From Dryocola clanedunensis (GTDB lineage Bacteria > Pseudomonadota > Gammaproteobacteria > Enterobacterales > Enterobacteriaceae): 64,000 nt of DNA. A model generated the notes under the pieces. It was not told the origin of the DNA. It was given only the letters and a program-made list of their open reading frames with translations, and ran no database searches. The position numbers and the translations under genes are program-made. Location of the stretch: NCBI RefSeq assembly GCF_025215155.1, contig NZ_JALHAM010000114.1. One strand, 5' to 3'. Below, piece by piece: positions 1-8,220 of this stretch; the stretch's first letter is position 1, and the number at the start of each line of letters is the position of its first letter.

Positions 1-1
1 C

Positions 2-145
2 AGCGATGCTGCCCATGAAATAACAGATTATATCGTTGGGTATTACAGCGCGCTCAGGCCGCATGAATATAACGGCGGGTTACCCCCCAACGAATCGGAA
101 AATCGATACTGGAAAAACTCTAAAGTGATGGCCAGTTTTTGTTGA
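2..145 (+). CDS. IS3-family transposase (OrfB), C-terminal end only
   Basis: The window opens inside this reading frame, which gives 47 residues and a TGA at 143-145. The visible part contains YIVGYYSALRPHEYNGGLPP, the conserved C-terminal block of IS3-family DDE integrases (a tyrosine pair, then an R-P-H motif). The catalytic D, D and E residues would lie upstream, outside the window. The element's right end should lie within about 20 bases after the stop, around TTGACCACTACA at 142-153, but without the left end I cannot prove the terminal inverted repeat. It is not possible to tell whether the element is intact. It marks the left edge of the accessory block that reaches ybaA. Confidence 0.8.
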   Translation, partial: SDAAHEITDYIVGYYSALRPHEYNGGLPPNESENRYWKNSKVMASFC

Positions 146-243
146 CCACTACAGTATCACTTGCTTCTATTGCATTAAAAAATAAGGTTTATAGTTAGCT
201 GGCAGGGCCCCCACCCAATTCTGCATCCATTCTTCTCTCTATC

Positions 244-396
244 TTCCACTGCTTCCACTGCTTCCACTGCTTCCACTGCTTCCACTGCTTCCACTGCTTC
301 CACTGCTTCCACTGCTTCCACTGCTTCCACTGCTTCCACTGCTTCCACTGCTTCCACTGCTTCCACTGCTTTCACTGCTTTCACTGCTTTCACTCT
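244..396. repeat. Tandem array of a 9-bp unit, 14 exact copies plus 3 variants
   Basis: The unit TTCCACTGC repeats 14 times without a mismatch from 244 to 369. Two copies of TTTCACTGC (370-387) and one of TTTCACTCT (388-396) follow. The period is three codons, so both strands stay open through it and encode low-complexity VEA or SSG peptides. These lack a convincing ribosome site or any other protein character, so I treat the array as non-coding. Exact units inside and degenerate units at one edge suggest recent slippage or expansion. Confidence 0.95.
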
Positions 397-689
397 TTCT
401 GTCCGTCAGTTTACTGCCATTATTTATAATTTTATTAATACAACGTGATAACAACTCTTCCTTATTCCATGTTAAGGAATTTGTTATTTTCTTTTGTGAC
501 TATTTCCGCGGAAATTAATCACCAGGAATTTTCTTGCTTTTGTGTGAAATTCCAACGGATTTATGCAAAATTAATGCTATTTACGCCATTTGATAAATGT
601 TCAAGGGTGTAATGAACATATCTTCAATATATACTTATTCCAGTTTTTAACCTGGCAATAATATTGTTTGTGTTTAAGAGGATTTGAAG
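397..689. promoter_or_regulatory. AT-rich upstream region of the IprA-like regulator, with palindromes
   Basis: No gene is visible here. Two dyads stand out. One is a perfect 14-bp palindrome ATTTCCGCGGAAAT at 502-515. The other is a 7-bp inverted repeat, TTCCTTA (458-464) and TAAGGAA (473-479). They lie about 175 to 230 bases upstream of the regulator start and are candidate operators. The Shine-Dalgarno AAGAGGA is at 676-682. No promoter can be assigned with certainty. Confidence 0.4.
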
Positions 690-1313
690 ATGGTGTTAAC
701 TTCACCAAAGCGTCCTGATGAGGCAATTGCAAGCCTTATTAACGCGCTGATGCCTTTAGGTGAACGTATAAATGTAACTTCACGTAAAAGAATTGGCTGG
801 CGAACGAAAGAGACATCTTACATGTATCTGTTACTCCGCGGCGAAATATCTGTCCTGCGAATTTCAGACGGTTTACTGTTGGGAACAACAAATCTACCTC
901 ACGTATTCGGTTTCACCGAGATGTTATCCCCGATGGGCTGCAACATGCTCCGTGCCGAAACGGACTGCACATTGATGTGCATAGACAACGCGCTGGTCCT
1001 GCCAGAAATCGATAAGCAGGAGCTCTGGCGAGAGGTTGCTGAACTATGTTCATATCATACGGCCAACATGCTTCATCGTGACCTCCAGATAGTGAACCAG
1101 CGAACACCGCCAGTTGTTCATAATTACCTTCAGGAATTAGACCGTTTACCCGCCGACAGAAAATATCGTGTGAATATTTTAAATTATATTCAGGAGCGGA
1201 CGGGGTTGTCTCGCAGCAGCATTCTTAACGTTGTTTCGACCTTAAAAAAGAACAACTATATCGATTATGAACGCGGTGGCTATCAGCTGAAAATTAATAA
1301 TTTGCCAGACTGA
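690..1313 (+). CDS. IprA/YaiV-like winged helix-turn-helix regulator
   Basis: This 207-residue protein has a cyclic-nucleotide-fold-like N-terminal sensor (about residues 20-120, including YMYLLLRGEISVLR). A C-terminal DNA-binding domain follows (about 145-200) with an INVLNYIxxRTGxSRSSI-type helix-turn-helix. This matches my memory of the YaiV/IprA family, of which Salmonella IprA affects peroxide resistance. The target genes here are unknown. I start it at ATG 690 because AAGAGGA (676-682) sits 7 bases upstream. An in-frame TTG at 684 is only one base from that site. A strong terminator hairpin follows. It lies beside an IS end and a tandem repeat, which suggests an acquired or mobile position. 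Confidence 0.7.
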   Translation: MVLTSPKRPDEAIASLINALMPLGERINVTSRKRIGWRTKETSYMYLLLRGEISVLRISDGLLLGTTNLPHVFGFTEMLSPMGCNMLRAETDCTLMCIDNALVLPEIDKQELWREVAELCSYHTANMLHRDLQIVNQRTPPVVHNYLQELDRLPADRKYRVNILNYIQERTGLSRSSILNVVSTLKKNNYIDYERGGYQLKINNLPD

Positions 1314-1377
1314 GCTTGTTTTATTTGTATGATGTATGGCGTGCGGCATCATTATTTAATGTTGTCGGCTTTGGTAA

Positions 1378-1412
1378 TTATTGCGCAAACAAATCCGTTG
1401 TTTGCGCAATAA
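1378..1412. terminator. Bidirectional terminator, 15-bp perfect stem
   Basis: TTATTGCGCAAACAA (1378-1392) is the exact reverse complement of TTGTTTGCGCAATAA (1398-1412), with a 5-base loop. It lies between the convergent regulator gene and the EamA transporter gene, and so probably stops both transcripts. Confidence 0.75.
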
Positions 1413-1433
1413 ACTCTTTAGATAAGTGGAATC

Positions 1434-2327
1434 TCATTCGATAACTTCAACCATTTTCTTTCGCGCCCGATCTCCCCAGCCCAGATTAATCCCCGCCGCG
1501 GCCAGTAAAATCATAATACCGCCGACGAACTGAATTGCGCTCAGGCTATGCCCAAAGACCAGACGGTCAACAACCACCGCGATAACCGGATAGATAAATG
1601 AGAGAGAAGCCGTGAGTGCGGTCGGGAGTTTTTGAATTGCGCCGTAGAGCAGTTGATACATGATACCGGTGTGCAGGACGCCGAGCAGCAGCACAATCCC
1701 CCAGCCCGTGACGGACAGCGCCTGGTTAAAATCGACCAGCGGTAACAGCATCACGATACCTACGCTGACCTGCACAAGTGCGATTTGCTGCGGGGGAACA
1801 CCCTTCAGCTGTCTGGTAATGATGGCAGTCAGCGCATAGAAAAAAGCTGCACCAAGCGCCATGGCAATACCTACGAGCCAGCTTTGTTCCCCTGAATGAG
1901 ACAACCCGGTCGACACAACCAGCAGCATGCCCGTAAATGAGACGGCCAGCCAAAACCATTTATCTTTACTGACCGTCTCTTTCAGGATGAATACCCCCAT
2001 CCCAACCAGCATCAGCGGCTGCGTATTGTAGACAACCGTTGCCAGACCTATTGAGGTGCGGGAGTAAGCTCCGAACAGCAATAACCAGTTCAGCACCAGA
2101 GCAATACCGCCCAGTGCCGCTATCAGCGTTACGTATCCGGTGAGATGGCTCCGCCAGCTACCCTGATATAAGCCAAACGCCAGCAGCGTCAACGCGCCGA
2201 AAACACAGCGCCAGAACACAACGTTAGTGACCGACTGGCAGGAGAGTAGAACAAACGCTCCGATAGTACCTGAAATCACCATCGCCGCTATCATCTGCAG
2301 GCTGCCGGTTTTCATCTCAGTTTTCAT
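1434..2327 (-). CDS. EamA-family (DMT superfamily) inner-membrane exporter
   Basis: The product has 297 residues, about ten hydrophobic helices and two EamA repeats (about residues 12-145 and 158-285), the usual size and layout for drug/metabolite transporters. The second repeat carries the typical LxxGxxxTGIMYQLLYGAIQ segment. The start is set by GGAGG followed by about seven bases before ATG at 2327. The substrate cannot be read from sequence; relatives export amino acids or metabolites. It is divergent from an Lrp/AsnC-type regulator across only 107 bases, a pairing commonly seen for amino-acid exporters, which suggests local control by that regulator. That role is inference. Confidence 0.85.
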   Translation of the reverse strand: MKTEMKTGSLQMIAAMVISGTIGAFVLLSCQSVTNVVFWRCVFGALTLLAFGLYQGSWRSHLTGYVTLIAALGGIALVLNWLLLFGAYSRTSIGLATVVYNTQPLMLVGMGVFILKETVSKDKWFWLAVSFTGMLLVVSTGLSHSGEQSWLVGIAMALGAAFFYALTAIITRQLKGVPPQQIALVQVSVGIVMLLPLVDFNQALSVTGWGIVLLLGVLHTGIMYQLLYGAIQKLPTALTASLSFIYPVIAVVVDRLVFGHSLSAIQFVGGIMILLAAAGINLGWGDRARKKMVEVIE

Positions 2328-2434
2328 GTTTTTTCCTCCCCCTGTAAGTCGCTCTATTTTGACAATCGCAGGGGAGCGAATGAAGTGCTATTGTCAGGTG
2401 AAAGAGAGAAATTACCTTTTTTATCGAGGCAATA

Positions 2435-2884
2435 ATGGCTGAATACCTTCCTGATGAGATCGACTACCGCATTCTTGCCTGTCTGGCGCAGGATGCGCGA
2501 ATGTCCCTTAAAGCGCTAAGTCATCACATCGGGCTTTCTTCACCCAGTACCGCGGAGCGCCTGAAGCGTCTGGAAGAGAAAGGGGTGGTGGAAGGCTACA
2601 CGCTGAATGCTTCGCTACCGGCTCTCGGCTACAGCTTGCAGGCTATCGTGCGGATAAAGCCGCTACCCGGCCTGCTGCATAAAGTTGAAAAGTTGATTCA
2701 GGGGATCCCTCAGTGCATCGAGTGCGACAAAATCACCGGTGACGACTGCTTTGTCATGCGTCTGGCGATCCGTTCTATTGGCCAGCTGGATGAGATCCTG
2801 GATGAACTGGCGGAATACGCTCAGAGCAATACCTCCATTGTGAAAAGTAGCCCGGTGAAGCGCCGGTTACCGCCAGTGAGATAA
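2435..2884 (+). CDS. Lrp/AsnC-family transcriptional regulator
   Basis: The 149-residue protein has an N-terminal winged helix (residues 8-60: DYRILACLAQDARMSLKALS, then the recognition helix SSPSTAERLKRLEE). A C-terminal RAM/AsnC effector domain follows (about 70-140, with an ECDKITGDDCFVMRL strand). It is full length for the family. It is divergent from the EamA transporter and most likely controls it in response to an amino acid or related ligand. The 3' end is only 6 bases from the end of the convergent yczR, with no hairpin between them. Confidence 0.85.
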   Translation: MAEYLPDEIDYRILACLAQDARMSLKALSHHIGLSSPSTAERLKRLEEKGVVEGYTLNASLPALGYSLQAIVRIKPLPGLLHKVEKLIQGIPQCIECDKITGDDCFVMRLAIRSIGQLDEILDELAEYAQSNTSIVKSSPVKRRLPPVR

Positions 2885-2890
2885 AACAGG

Positions 2891-4321
2891 CTAGACCAAC
2901 ATACCCTTTGGGCTGTGGTTTCGCGTTTGAGCAAGATATTGCCAGCCCGGCTGTAGCCGCTCAAGCGCGTTGCGCATCTGCGCTGGCTCAAGGGTATAAG
3001 GCATTCTGAGATACCGTTCGAAGGCACCCTCCGTGCCAAAACGTGGCCCTGCGCCAATGCGTATACCTTCGGACTCTGCGCTGACGGCGAACATTGTCGC
3101 CAGAGGTTTAGGCAACTCAATCCACAGGGAAAGTCCACCCTGTGGTTTGCTCGTTATTCGCCAGTCAGGGAACAGTTCATGAATGGCCTCGCTACAGGCG
3201 AGCAGATTTTGACGCAGCATTTCCCGACGCTGAGGCAAAAAACTCTCCGCTTCTTTAAACAGATGAATTGCCGCCAGCTGCTCGAGAATGGGCGTCCCCA
3301 AATCAAGAGAGTTTCTGACCTGGATCAGCGAGGCAATGGTTCTGGTCGATGCGCGGATCCAGCCCAGGCGCAGGCCACCCCAGAAACTTTTACCCGCGGA
3401 GCCGAGCGTAATCACGCTATCCGTGTCGTCAAATGCGGCCAGAGGAGGCGGCGGCGGGGCGTCGAACCATAAATCAACCATCGTTTCATCTACGACCAAA
3501 GCGGTGCGGGATCGTGCCGCAATATCCACCACCGTTGCCCGGGTCGCGGCATCCATACAGCGTCCGGTTGGGTTATGAAAATCCGCTATCAAATAGGCCA
3601 GACGGGGAGAGGTCTGGGCAATCGTGGCGGCCAGCCCGTCCGTATCCCAACCGTGTTCCGGCAGGCTCACGGAAACCGGGCGGCAGGAGGCTCCCTTAAT
3701 CGCTTCCAGCGCCATCGGGTAGGTGGGGTGATCGATAACAACGCGGTCACCCGGTCCCGTTAGCAGACGCAGGATCAGGCCTAAGCCGCTGACCGCGCCG
3801 TTCACCAGCATTATCTGATCGGCCGTGGTCGGTAACCCCCTTGCGGCATAACCCCGGGCAATCACTTCGCGGAGTTCTGGTAAACCATGCTGGTTGTAGC
3901 CGCTGGACGTAAGATGTTCGGGCAGCGCTAACAGGGCACTGGAATAAGCCTGATGAATCTCAGGGCCAGCGGGAAGTGCTGCGGTGGAAAGATCCAGTAC
4001 CGGAGCCATACCCGGTAACGGTGAAACGGAACGGCTGTTTTCGGGCAACATGGTAACCGAGCCGGAACCCTGGCGGCTGAGCAAGTATCCTTCATCCCGC
4101 AGTTGCGCAAGCGCTGTTGCCACGGTCGTTCTGCTGATCCCAAGCGCGGAAGCCAGCTCACGCTCGCCGGGCAGCCTGCTTTCCAGCGACAGCCTGCCGT
4201 CAAGAATCAACAGGCGCAGGCCATCCGCCAGCTGGCGATAAACGGGCGTGCGGGGAAGAGGCTGATGCCAGTGGCCAAGTAACTTGATTAGAGATGAGGT
4301 GCCGGTGCGTCGCTGTGTCAT
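2891..4321 (-). CDS. yczR: MocR-type GntR/aminotransferase regulator YczR
   Basis: The 476-residue fusion has an N-terminal GntR winged helix (residues 18-90; VYRQLADGLRLLILDGRL, PGERELASALGISRTTV) joined to a fold-type I PLP-dependent aminotransferase domain (about 110-460). The PLP lysine is visible in SAGKSFWGGLRLGW, and the DFHNPTGR motif precedes it. MocR proteins use the aminotransferase domain as a PLP or ligand sensor rather than an enzyme. The gene is divergent from yczE. YczR/YczE is a recognised MocR pair, so the regulator probably controls the membrane protein. Repeated AGTCC motifs lie directly upstream of its start codon. Confidence 0.85.
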   Translation of the reverse strand: MTQRRTGTSSLIKLLGHWHQPLPRTPVYRQLADGLRLLILDGRLSLESRLPGERELASALGISRTTVATALAQLRDEGYLLSRQGSGSVTMLPENSRSVSPLPGMAPVLDLSTAALPAGPEIHQAYSSALLALPEHLTSSGYNQHGLPELREVIARGYAARGLPTTADQIMLVNGAVSGLGLILRLLTGPGDRVVIDHPTYPMALEAIKGASCRPVSVSLPEHGWDTDGLAATIAQTSPRLAYLIADFHNPTGRCMDAATRATVVDIAARSRTALVVDETMVDLWFDAPPPPPLAAFDDTDSVITLGSAGKSFWGGLRLGWIRASTRTIASLIQVRNSLDLGTPILEQLAAIHLFKEAESFLPQRREMLRQNLLACSEAIHELFPDWRITSKPQGGLSLWIELPKPLATMFAVSAESEGIRIGAGPRFGTEGAFERYLRMPYTLEPAQMRNALERLQPGWQYLAQTRNHSPKGMLV

Positions 4322-4324
4322 GTC

Positions 4325-4363
4325 AGTCCACTTAATGATAACTGGACCTTAATATTCAGTCCG
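4325..4363. promoter_or_regulatory. Candidate YczR operator between yczR and yczE
   Basis: AGTCCA at 4325-4330 recurs as AGTCCG at 4358-4363, 33 bases on (about three helical turns). The same core is inverted as TGGACC at 4343-4348. MocR regulators typically bind spaced direct repeats in the divergent promoter region. The first copy is only 4 bases upstream of the yczR start, so autorepression is plausible. This is inference from position and repetition. Confidence 0.5.
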
Positions 4364-4407
4364 CTTTGCTCGAAAGTATAGCCACGAAAGCGATGAGGGA
4401 GATAAAA

Positions 4408-5025
4408 ATGATGATGCGTCGATTAGTGCAGCTCTATGTCGGACTGGTGCTGTATGGTGTTTCAACGGCAATGTTTGTGCGCGCGGATTTAGGTGCGGAT
4501 CCGTGGAATGTCTTTCACCTTGGAGTGGCGAAGATCTTCTCTTTGAATATTGGTCTGGTGATGATCCTCGTTGGCGCACTGGTGCTATTGCTGTGGATCC
4601 CACTGCGTCAGCGGCCGGGCCTTGGCACAATCAGCAACGTCATCGTTTTGGGGCTGGCCGCGGATACGGCGCTGGCGCTGATGCCGCCGCTGGATTCTTT
4701 GTTCGTGCGCAGCATTCTGCTGCTGTCCGCAGTAGCGGTAAATGCCATTGCGACGGGAATGTATATCGGTGCAGGATTTGGCTCCGGCCCGCGCGACGGT
4801 CTGATGACCGGGATTAACGCCCGCACGGGCTGGTCGGTCCGCAGCGTTCGCACGGCTATTGAAGTGACCGTACTGATTTCAGGCTGGATGATGGGCGGCA
4901 CGCTGGGCGTCGGAACCGTTCTCTATGCGCTTGCAATCGGCCCCCTGATACAGCTTTGCCTGCCGTGGTTCCGCGTTCCCACGCAGAGTAAAAAATCGAT
5001 GGCAGTCCCAGGCGTAGCGCCTTAA
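4408..5025 (+). CDS. yczE: YczE-family inner-membrane protein
   Basis: The protein has about 205 residues and five or six hydrophobic helices. The conserved early block RADLGADPWNVFHLGV and a later GAGFGSGPRDGLM loop are hallmarks of the YczE/YitT-like family. I start at ATG 4408, which has GAGGGAG six bases upstream; an in-frame TTG at 4366 lies in the operator region and has no ribosome site. The biochemical role is not established; the name comes from Bacillus. Its divergent partner yczR is the presumed regulator. It probably sits in the cytoplasmic membrane as a small-molecule transporter or facilitator, but that is conjecture. Confidence 0.8.
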   Translation: MMMRRLVQLYVGLVLYGVSTAMFVRADLGADPWNVFHLGVAKIFSLNIGLVMILVGALVLLLWIPLRQRPGLGTISNVIVLGLAADTALALMPPLDSLFVRSILLLSAVAVNAIATGMYIGAGFGSGPRDGLMTGINARTGWSVRSVRTAIEVTVLISGWMMGGTLGVGTVLYALAIGPLIQLCLPWFRVPTQSKKSMAVPGVAP

Positions 5026-5114
5026 GCCGAAAAGCACAATATCAACACCGTACCGGTTTCTCGCGCTATGGTTATCACTGCGAAAGTTAATTTCTCTCTC
5101 TTATGAGGTGCATG

Positions 5115-5936
5115 ATGCACAGTCCGGTTATGGGTAAAGCGGCAGCGCACTGGAACAGCTACCAGCTGGCGGACATTCTGTCCCACTGCTTTGAAGGCTA
5201 CCTGGTATCGTTTACGATTGATGGCGCAACCTTTGCCACGCGTTTTTCTTCAGAAGATATCAGCCTCAACGACAGCGTGGTCTGGCTGCAGGACGGCGAG
5301 CCCAGGGCGCTGGCTTTGATTACCCGTCGTGGGCAAAGCTGCCGTCTGGCCGCATTTGCTATCAGACCGGAGCTGCGTGGGCAGGGGTATGGTAAACAGT
5401 TTATCGGGCAGCTTATCGACGCGGCACGCCTTCGTGGCGACAAGCATTTCTGGCTGGAAGTGATTGTGGGGAACGACAGCGGGATCGCGCTTTACGAGCG
5501 CATGGGGTTTGTTCGCCAGCAGACGCTTGTTTGCTTTCATGCAACAGGATCGAGAGCGTTCCATCCTACGGGGGAACTGATGGAAATCGATCCCATACTG
5601 ATGGCGAAGCTGATGATGTCGGATAGCCCTCTGCGGCTGCCCTGGCTAAGCGCCGCCGAATCGCTTTATAAGCTCCCAGGTAAAGCCTTCGTGCTGGATG
5701 ACGTGGCTTATGCGATGGTCATTCCAAATCTAAAACAGCCGAAGCTGCGCATGTTATATGTCGACCCCTCAGCGCGTGGCCAGGGAAAGGCGAAAAAACT
5801 CCTCACGCTGCTCCATGAGCGTTTTCCGGGGCTGTCCACGGCAGGCTCTGTCCCGGAACAGGCTGCGCCGCTTTATCTCAGCTGCGGCTATCAGCAGGAT
5901 CCCATCACCCAGTATGAAATGCTGCTCAAACTTTGA
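5115..5936 (+). CDS. GNAT acetyltransferase with two GNAT domains
   Basis: About 273 residues. The first GNAT domain (about 40-150) has the acetyl-CoA loop RPELRGQGYGKQFI and the following ALYERMGF motif. The second, shorter domain (about 195-273) has VDPSARGQGKAKKLL. Tandem GNAT arrangements occur in several acyltransferase subfamilies; the acceptor substrate is unknown. Start choice: GAGGTG at 5105-5110 favours ATG 5115 (or 5112). The first in-frame ATG at 5103 has only a pyrimidine-rich leader. It ends about 95 bases before the start of ybaA. Confidence 0.75.
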   Translation: MHSPVMGKAAAHWNSYQLADILSHCFEGYLVSFTIDGATFATRFSSEDISLNDSVVWLQDGEPRALALITRRGQSCRLAAFAIRPELRGQGYGKQFIGQLIDAARLRGDKHFWLEVIVGNDSGIALYERMGFVRQQTLVCFHATGSRAFHPTGELMEIDPILMAKLMMSDSPLRLPWLSAAESLYKLPGKAFVLDDVAYAMVIPNLKQPKLRMLYVDPSARGQGKAKKLLTLLHERFPGLSTAGSVPEQAAPLYLSCGYQQDPITQYEMLLKL

Positions 5937-6031
5937 GCAGGCAGCATCCTGCTCCAACCACTACACTTAACAGGCGTAATCATCACGGGTGGAAATTATC
6001 TGCCCGTTGTCCCCACCCCGTGGAGGTCACA

Positions 6032-6385
6032 ATGCATTATGTCGATGGTTTTGTCGTGGCAGTACCCGCCGCCAATAAAGATGCGTACGTAGCGATGGCG
6101 GCTAAAGCCGCACCGCTGTTCAAGGAGTTTGGCGCGCTGCGTGTCGTTGAATGTTGGGCTGATGACGTGCCTGACGGCAAACTTACCGATTTTCGGATGG
6201 CCGTTAAGGCGGCCGATGATGAAGAAGTGGTCTTTAGCTGGATTGAATATCCTTCCAAAGAGGCACGTGACGCGGCGAATGCGAAAATGATGTCTGACCC
6301 GCGTATGAAAGAGTTTGGTGAGTCCATGCCGTTTGATGGCAAGCGAATGATATACGGCGGTTTTATGCCGTTACTGGATGAATAA
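6032..6385 (+). CDS. ybaA: DUF1428 family protein YbaA
   Basis: The 117-residue protein matches E. coli YbaA closely in memory, with the blocks AAKAAPLFKEFGALR, VECWADDVPDGK and MMSDPRMKEFGESMPFDGKR. The fold is a dimeric ferredoxin-like (ABM/EthD-like) barrel and the function is unknown. ATG 6032 has GGAGGT five bases upstream, whereas the longer open frame from 5933 lacks one. It marks the point where the window rejoins the conserved E. coli-like backbone (ybaA then pdeB). Confidence 0.9.
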   Translation: MHYVDGFVVAVPAANKDAYVAMAAKAAPLFKEFGALRVVECWADDVPDGKLTDFRMAVKAADDEEVVFSWIEYPSKEARDAANAKMMSDPRMKEFGESMPFDGKRMIYGGFMPLLDE

Positions 6386-6518
6386 GGTGTTATATCGGCG
6401 GATGACGCTGGCGCTTTTCCACCCCATAGATTCGACTATGGTTCGGCAGAGCGAAGCGCCATCCCCGAAAGAGACTCTAAATCTGAATTTCCCCTTAACA
6501 GGTCAAAAGGCATTGCGT

Positions 6519-8087
6519 TTACGCCTCGTCGGGAGCGGAGTGATTACGCTCTACCCAGCCAATAAACGCGTCTTTCGGCAGTGCTTTGCTGTAGAGCCAG
6601 CCCTGGCCGAACTGCACGCCCTGGTCGCGTAGCCATGCGGCCTGTCCTGCAGTCTCAATCCCTTCAGCCACCATCGCAATATTGAGCATCTTCGCCATCT
6701 CAATGATGTATGGGGTGACTTTTTTATACTCCAGCGCATCGACGAAAGATTTGTCTATCTTCAGCACGTCAACATCCAGATTTTGCAGGTAGCTAAGGCT
6801 GGAGTAACCGGTCCCAAAATCGTCAATATAGATAGGGTGCCCGGCCCGGCGGAATTGCTCGATAACAGGGGCAGTGAGCTTGGGGTCGGAGAAGCTTCGC
6901 TCGGTAATCTCAAAGGCAATTTGCTCAGGCTTGATAAAATATTTGGTCAGGTAGGGACGGATAACGCTCAGTATGTGGTCGCTGAGTAAATCACAAGTCG
7001 CGAGGTTCAGTGAAATATGATGACCCGGATGGCGGTGCAGCCAGCTTCCCATCTCGGTGAATAACTTTTCAATTACCTGTTCGGTGAGAACGGTAATCAG
7101 CCCGTTCTCTTCGGCTAGCGGAATAAACACATCCGGGCTTAGCCAGCTGCCGTCCGGCTGCTTCCAGCGCAGCAGAATCTCTGCCCCGACGCATTCACCG
7201 TTTTGCAAATCGACAATGGGCTGATACTTCACGGTGAACTCATTGTTATTGATGGCATCGGTAAGACGCGCTCGGGGAGATTGTAGGCGGCGAAGCACGC
7301 GGGTGATATACATTCCAGCCCCAAGGCTGAACCCCATACCAATAGGGAGCCAGATCAGTAGCTGCTTATACCAGCTGTGTCTCAGGGGAGAGAGTGGGGC
7401 CCAGGCGATCATTGCCAGACCGAGGTTATTCTCACGGCGGATAACGTAAGCTGAATTCTGGAATTCATAACTTCTCAGCCCCCGCTTTGCCTCAAGTTTC
7501 CAGGCGATGGCTTTGATCGGGACGCTACTGGCAATCACCTGATTTTTCCCCAGACTCACCATCGCGATATTCATTTGTTGGCCGCTGTAGGGGATCACAT
7601 CAATAAACGAAAGGGGATCAATGACCGCAATATGCGGAGGCTTGCCGATGTAGATCATCGTACGTTTGAAGCCCAAATCGGTCGTGTTGGTGTACCAGGC
7701 GCTGAAACCTCCTCTGCCAACCTTATCCGGCTCACCAATATGCTGGGCGTCGCTGTGTTCCTGAAATGACGAGCAATGAATTTGCCCGTTCGTTTCGAAC
7801 AATATTTCCTGGATATAGCGATAATTTAATGCAACGCGGCGCATAGCCTGAATGTGGGGGAGGGTACAGGTTTTATCGGTGCTCCGGTTTATCTCATCAA
7901 CGGCGTCAGTAGATTGGTCGATCACCCTGCTGGTTCGTACCAGTGCCCGTTCGGCGAAATCATCAAGCTCATCATGAAAAACCTGGTTAGCCTTATGATG
8001 GGCGAGGAAAATACTCAGCAGAATAGGGATCAACACTGCCAGAATCAGCACGCCGTTGACCAGACCGACCAGTTTACTATTTGCCAT
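6519..8087 (-). CDS. pdeB: Cyclic-di-GMP phosphodiesterase PdeB (CSS-EAL)
   Basis: The 522-residue protein has a membrane helix at about 8-28, a periplasmic CSS domain (residues 30-235, with the paired cysteines of STDKTCTL and HCSSFQE), a second helix (about 240-262) and a cytoplasmic EAL domain (275-510). Catalytic positions are present: the Glu of the signature (here GAEILLRW, so EIL rather than EAL), SLNLA, FEITERS, DDFGTGYS, KIDKSF, EGIE and QGWLYS. It should hydrolyse c-di-GMP to pGpG and so favour motility over biofilm. The CSS cysteines in relatives respond to periplasmic redox state. Its place next to ybaA supports identity with ylaB/pdeB. Confidence 0.88.
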   Translation of the reverse strand: MANSKLVGLVNGVLILAVLIPILLSIFLAHHKANQVFHDELDDFAERALVRTSRVIDQSTDAVDEINRSTDKTCTLPHIQAMRRVALNYRYIQEILFETNGQIHCSSFQEHSDAQHIGEPDKVGRGGFSAWYTNTTDLGFKRTMIYIGKPPHIAVIDPLSFIDVIPYSGQQMNIAMVSLGKNQVIASSVPIKAIAWKLEAKRGLRSYEFQNSAYVIRRENNLGLAMIAWAPLSPLRHSWYKQLLIWLPIGMGFSLGAGMYITRVLRRLQSPRARLTDAINNNEFTVKYQPIVDLQNGECVGAEILLRWKQPDGSWLSPDVFIPLAEENGLITVLTEQVIEKLFTEMGSWLHRHPGHHISLNLATCDLLSDHILSVIRPYLTKYFIKPEQIAFEITERSFSDPKLTAPVIEQFRRAGHPIYIDDFGTGYSSLSYLQNLDVDVLKIDKSFVDALEYKKVTPYIIEMAKMLNIAMVAEGIETAGQAAWLRDQGVQFGQGWLYSKALPKDAFIGWVERNHSAPDEA

Positions 8088-8220
8088 TGTTTCAGAGTCC
8101 GGGGAAAGGGCTTGGTTTTTATAATGGTTTTCAATGTCAGGCTAATTCTAGCCCAGCCCCGATGTGGATGATATGTTTCATCGCAAATGAACTACGCGTT
8201 AAGTGCTATTTGAGAAGACC

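Noticed and set aside
244..396. Possible CRISPR array
   Set aside because: The units are 9 bp with no spacers, so it is a simple tandem repeat.
175..454. Minus-strand open frames of about 70 residues through the tandem repeat (VEA and SSG repeats)
   Set aside because: They exist only because a 9-bp unit without stops keeps frames open. There is no ribosome site or non-repeat domain.
6386..6518. REP element after ybaA
   Set aside because: GATGACGCTGGCGC and GCGAAGCGCCATCC resemble REP pieces but the arms do not form a proper palindrome. At most it is a decayed copy.
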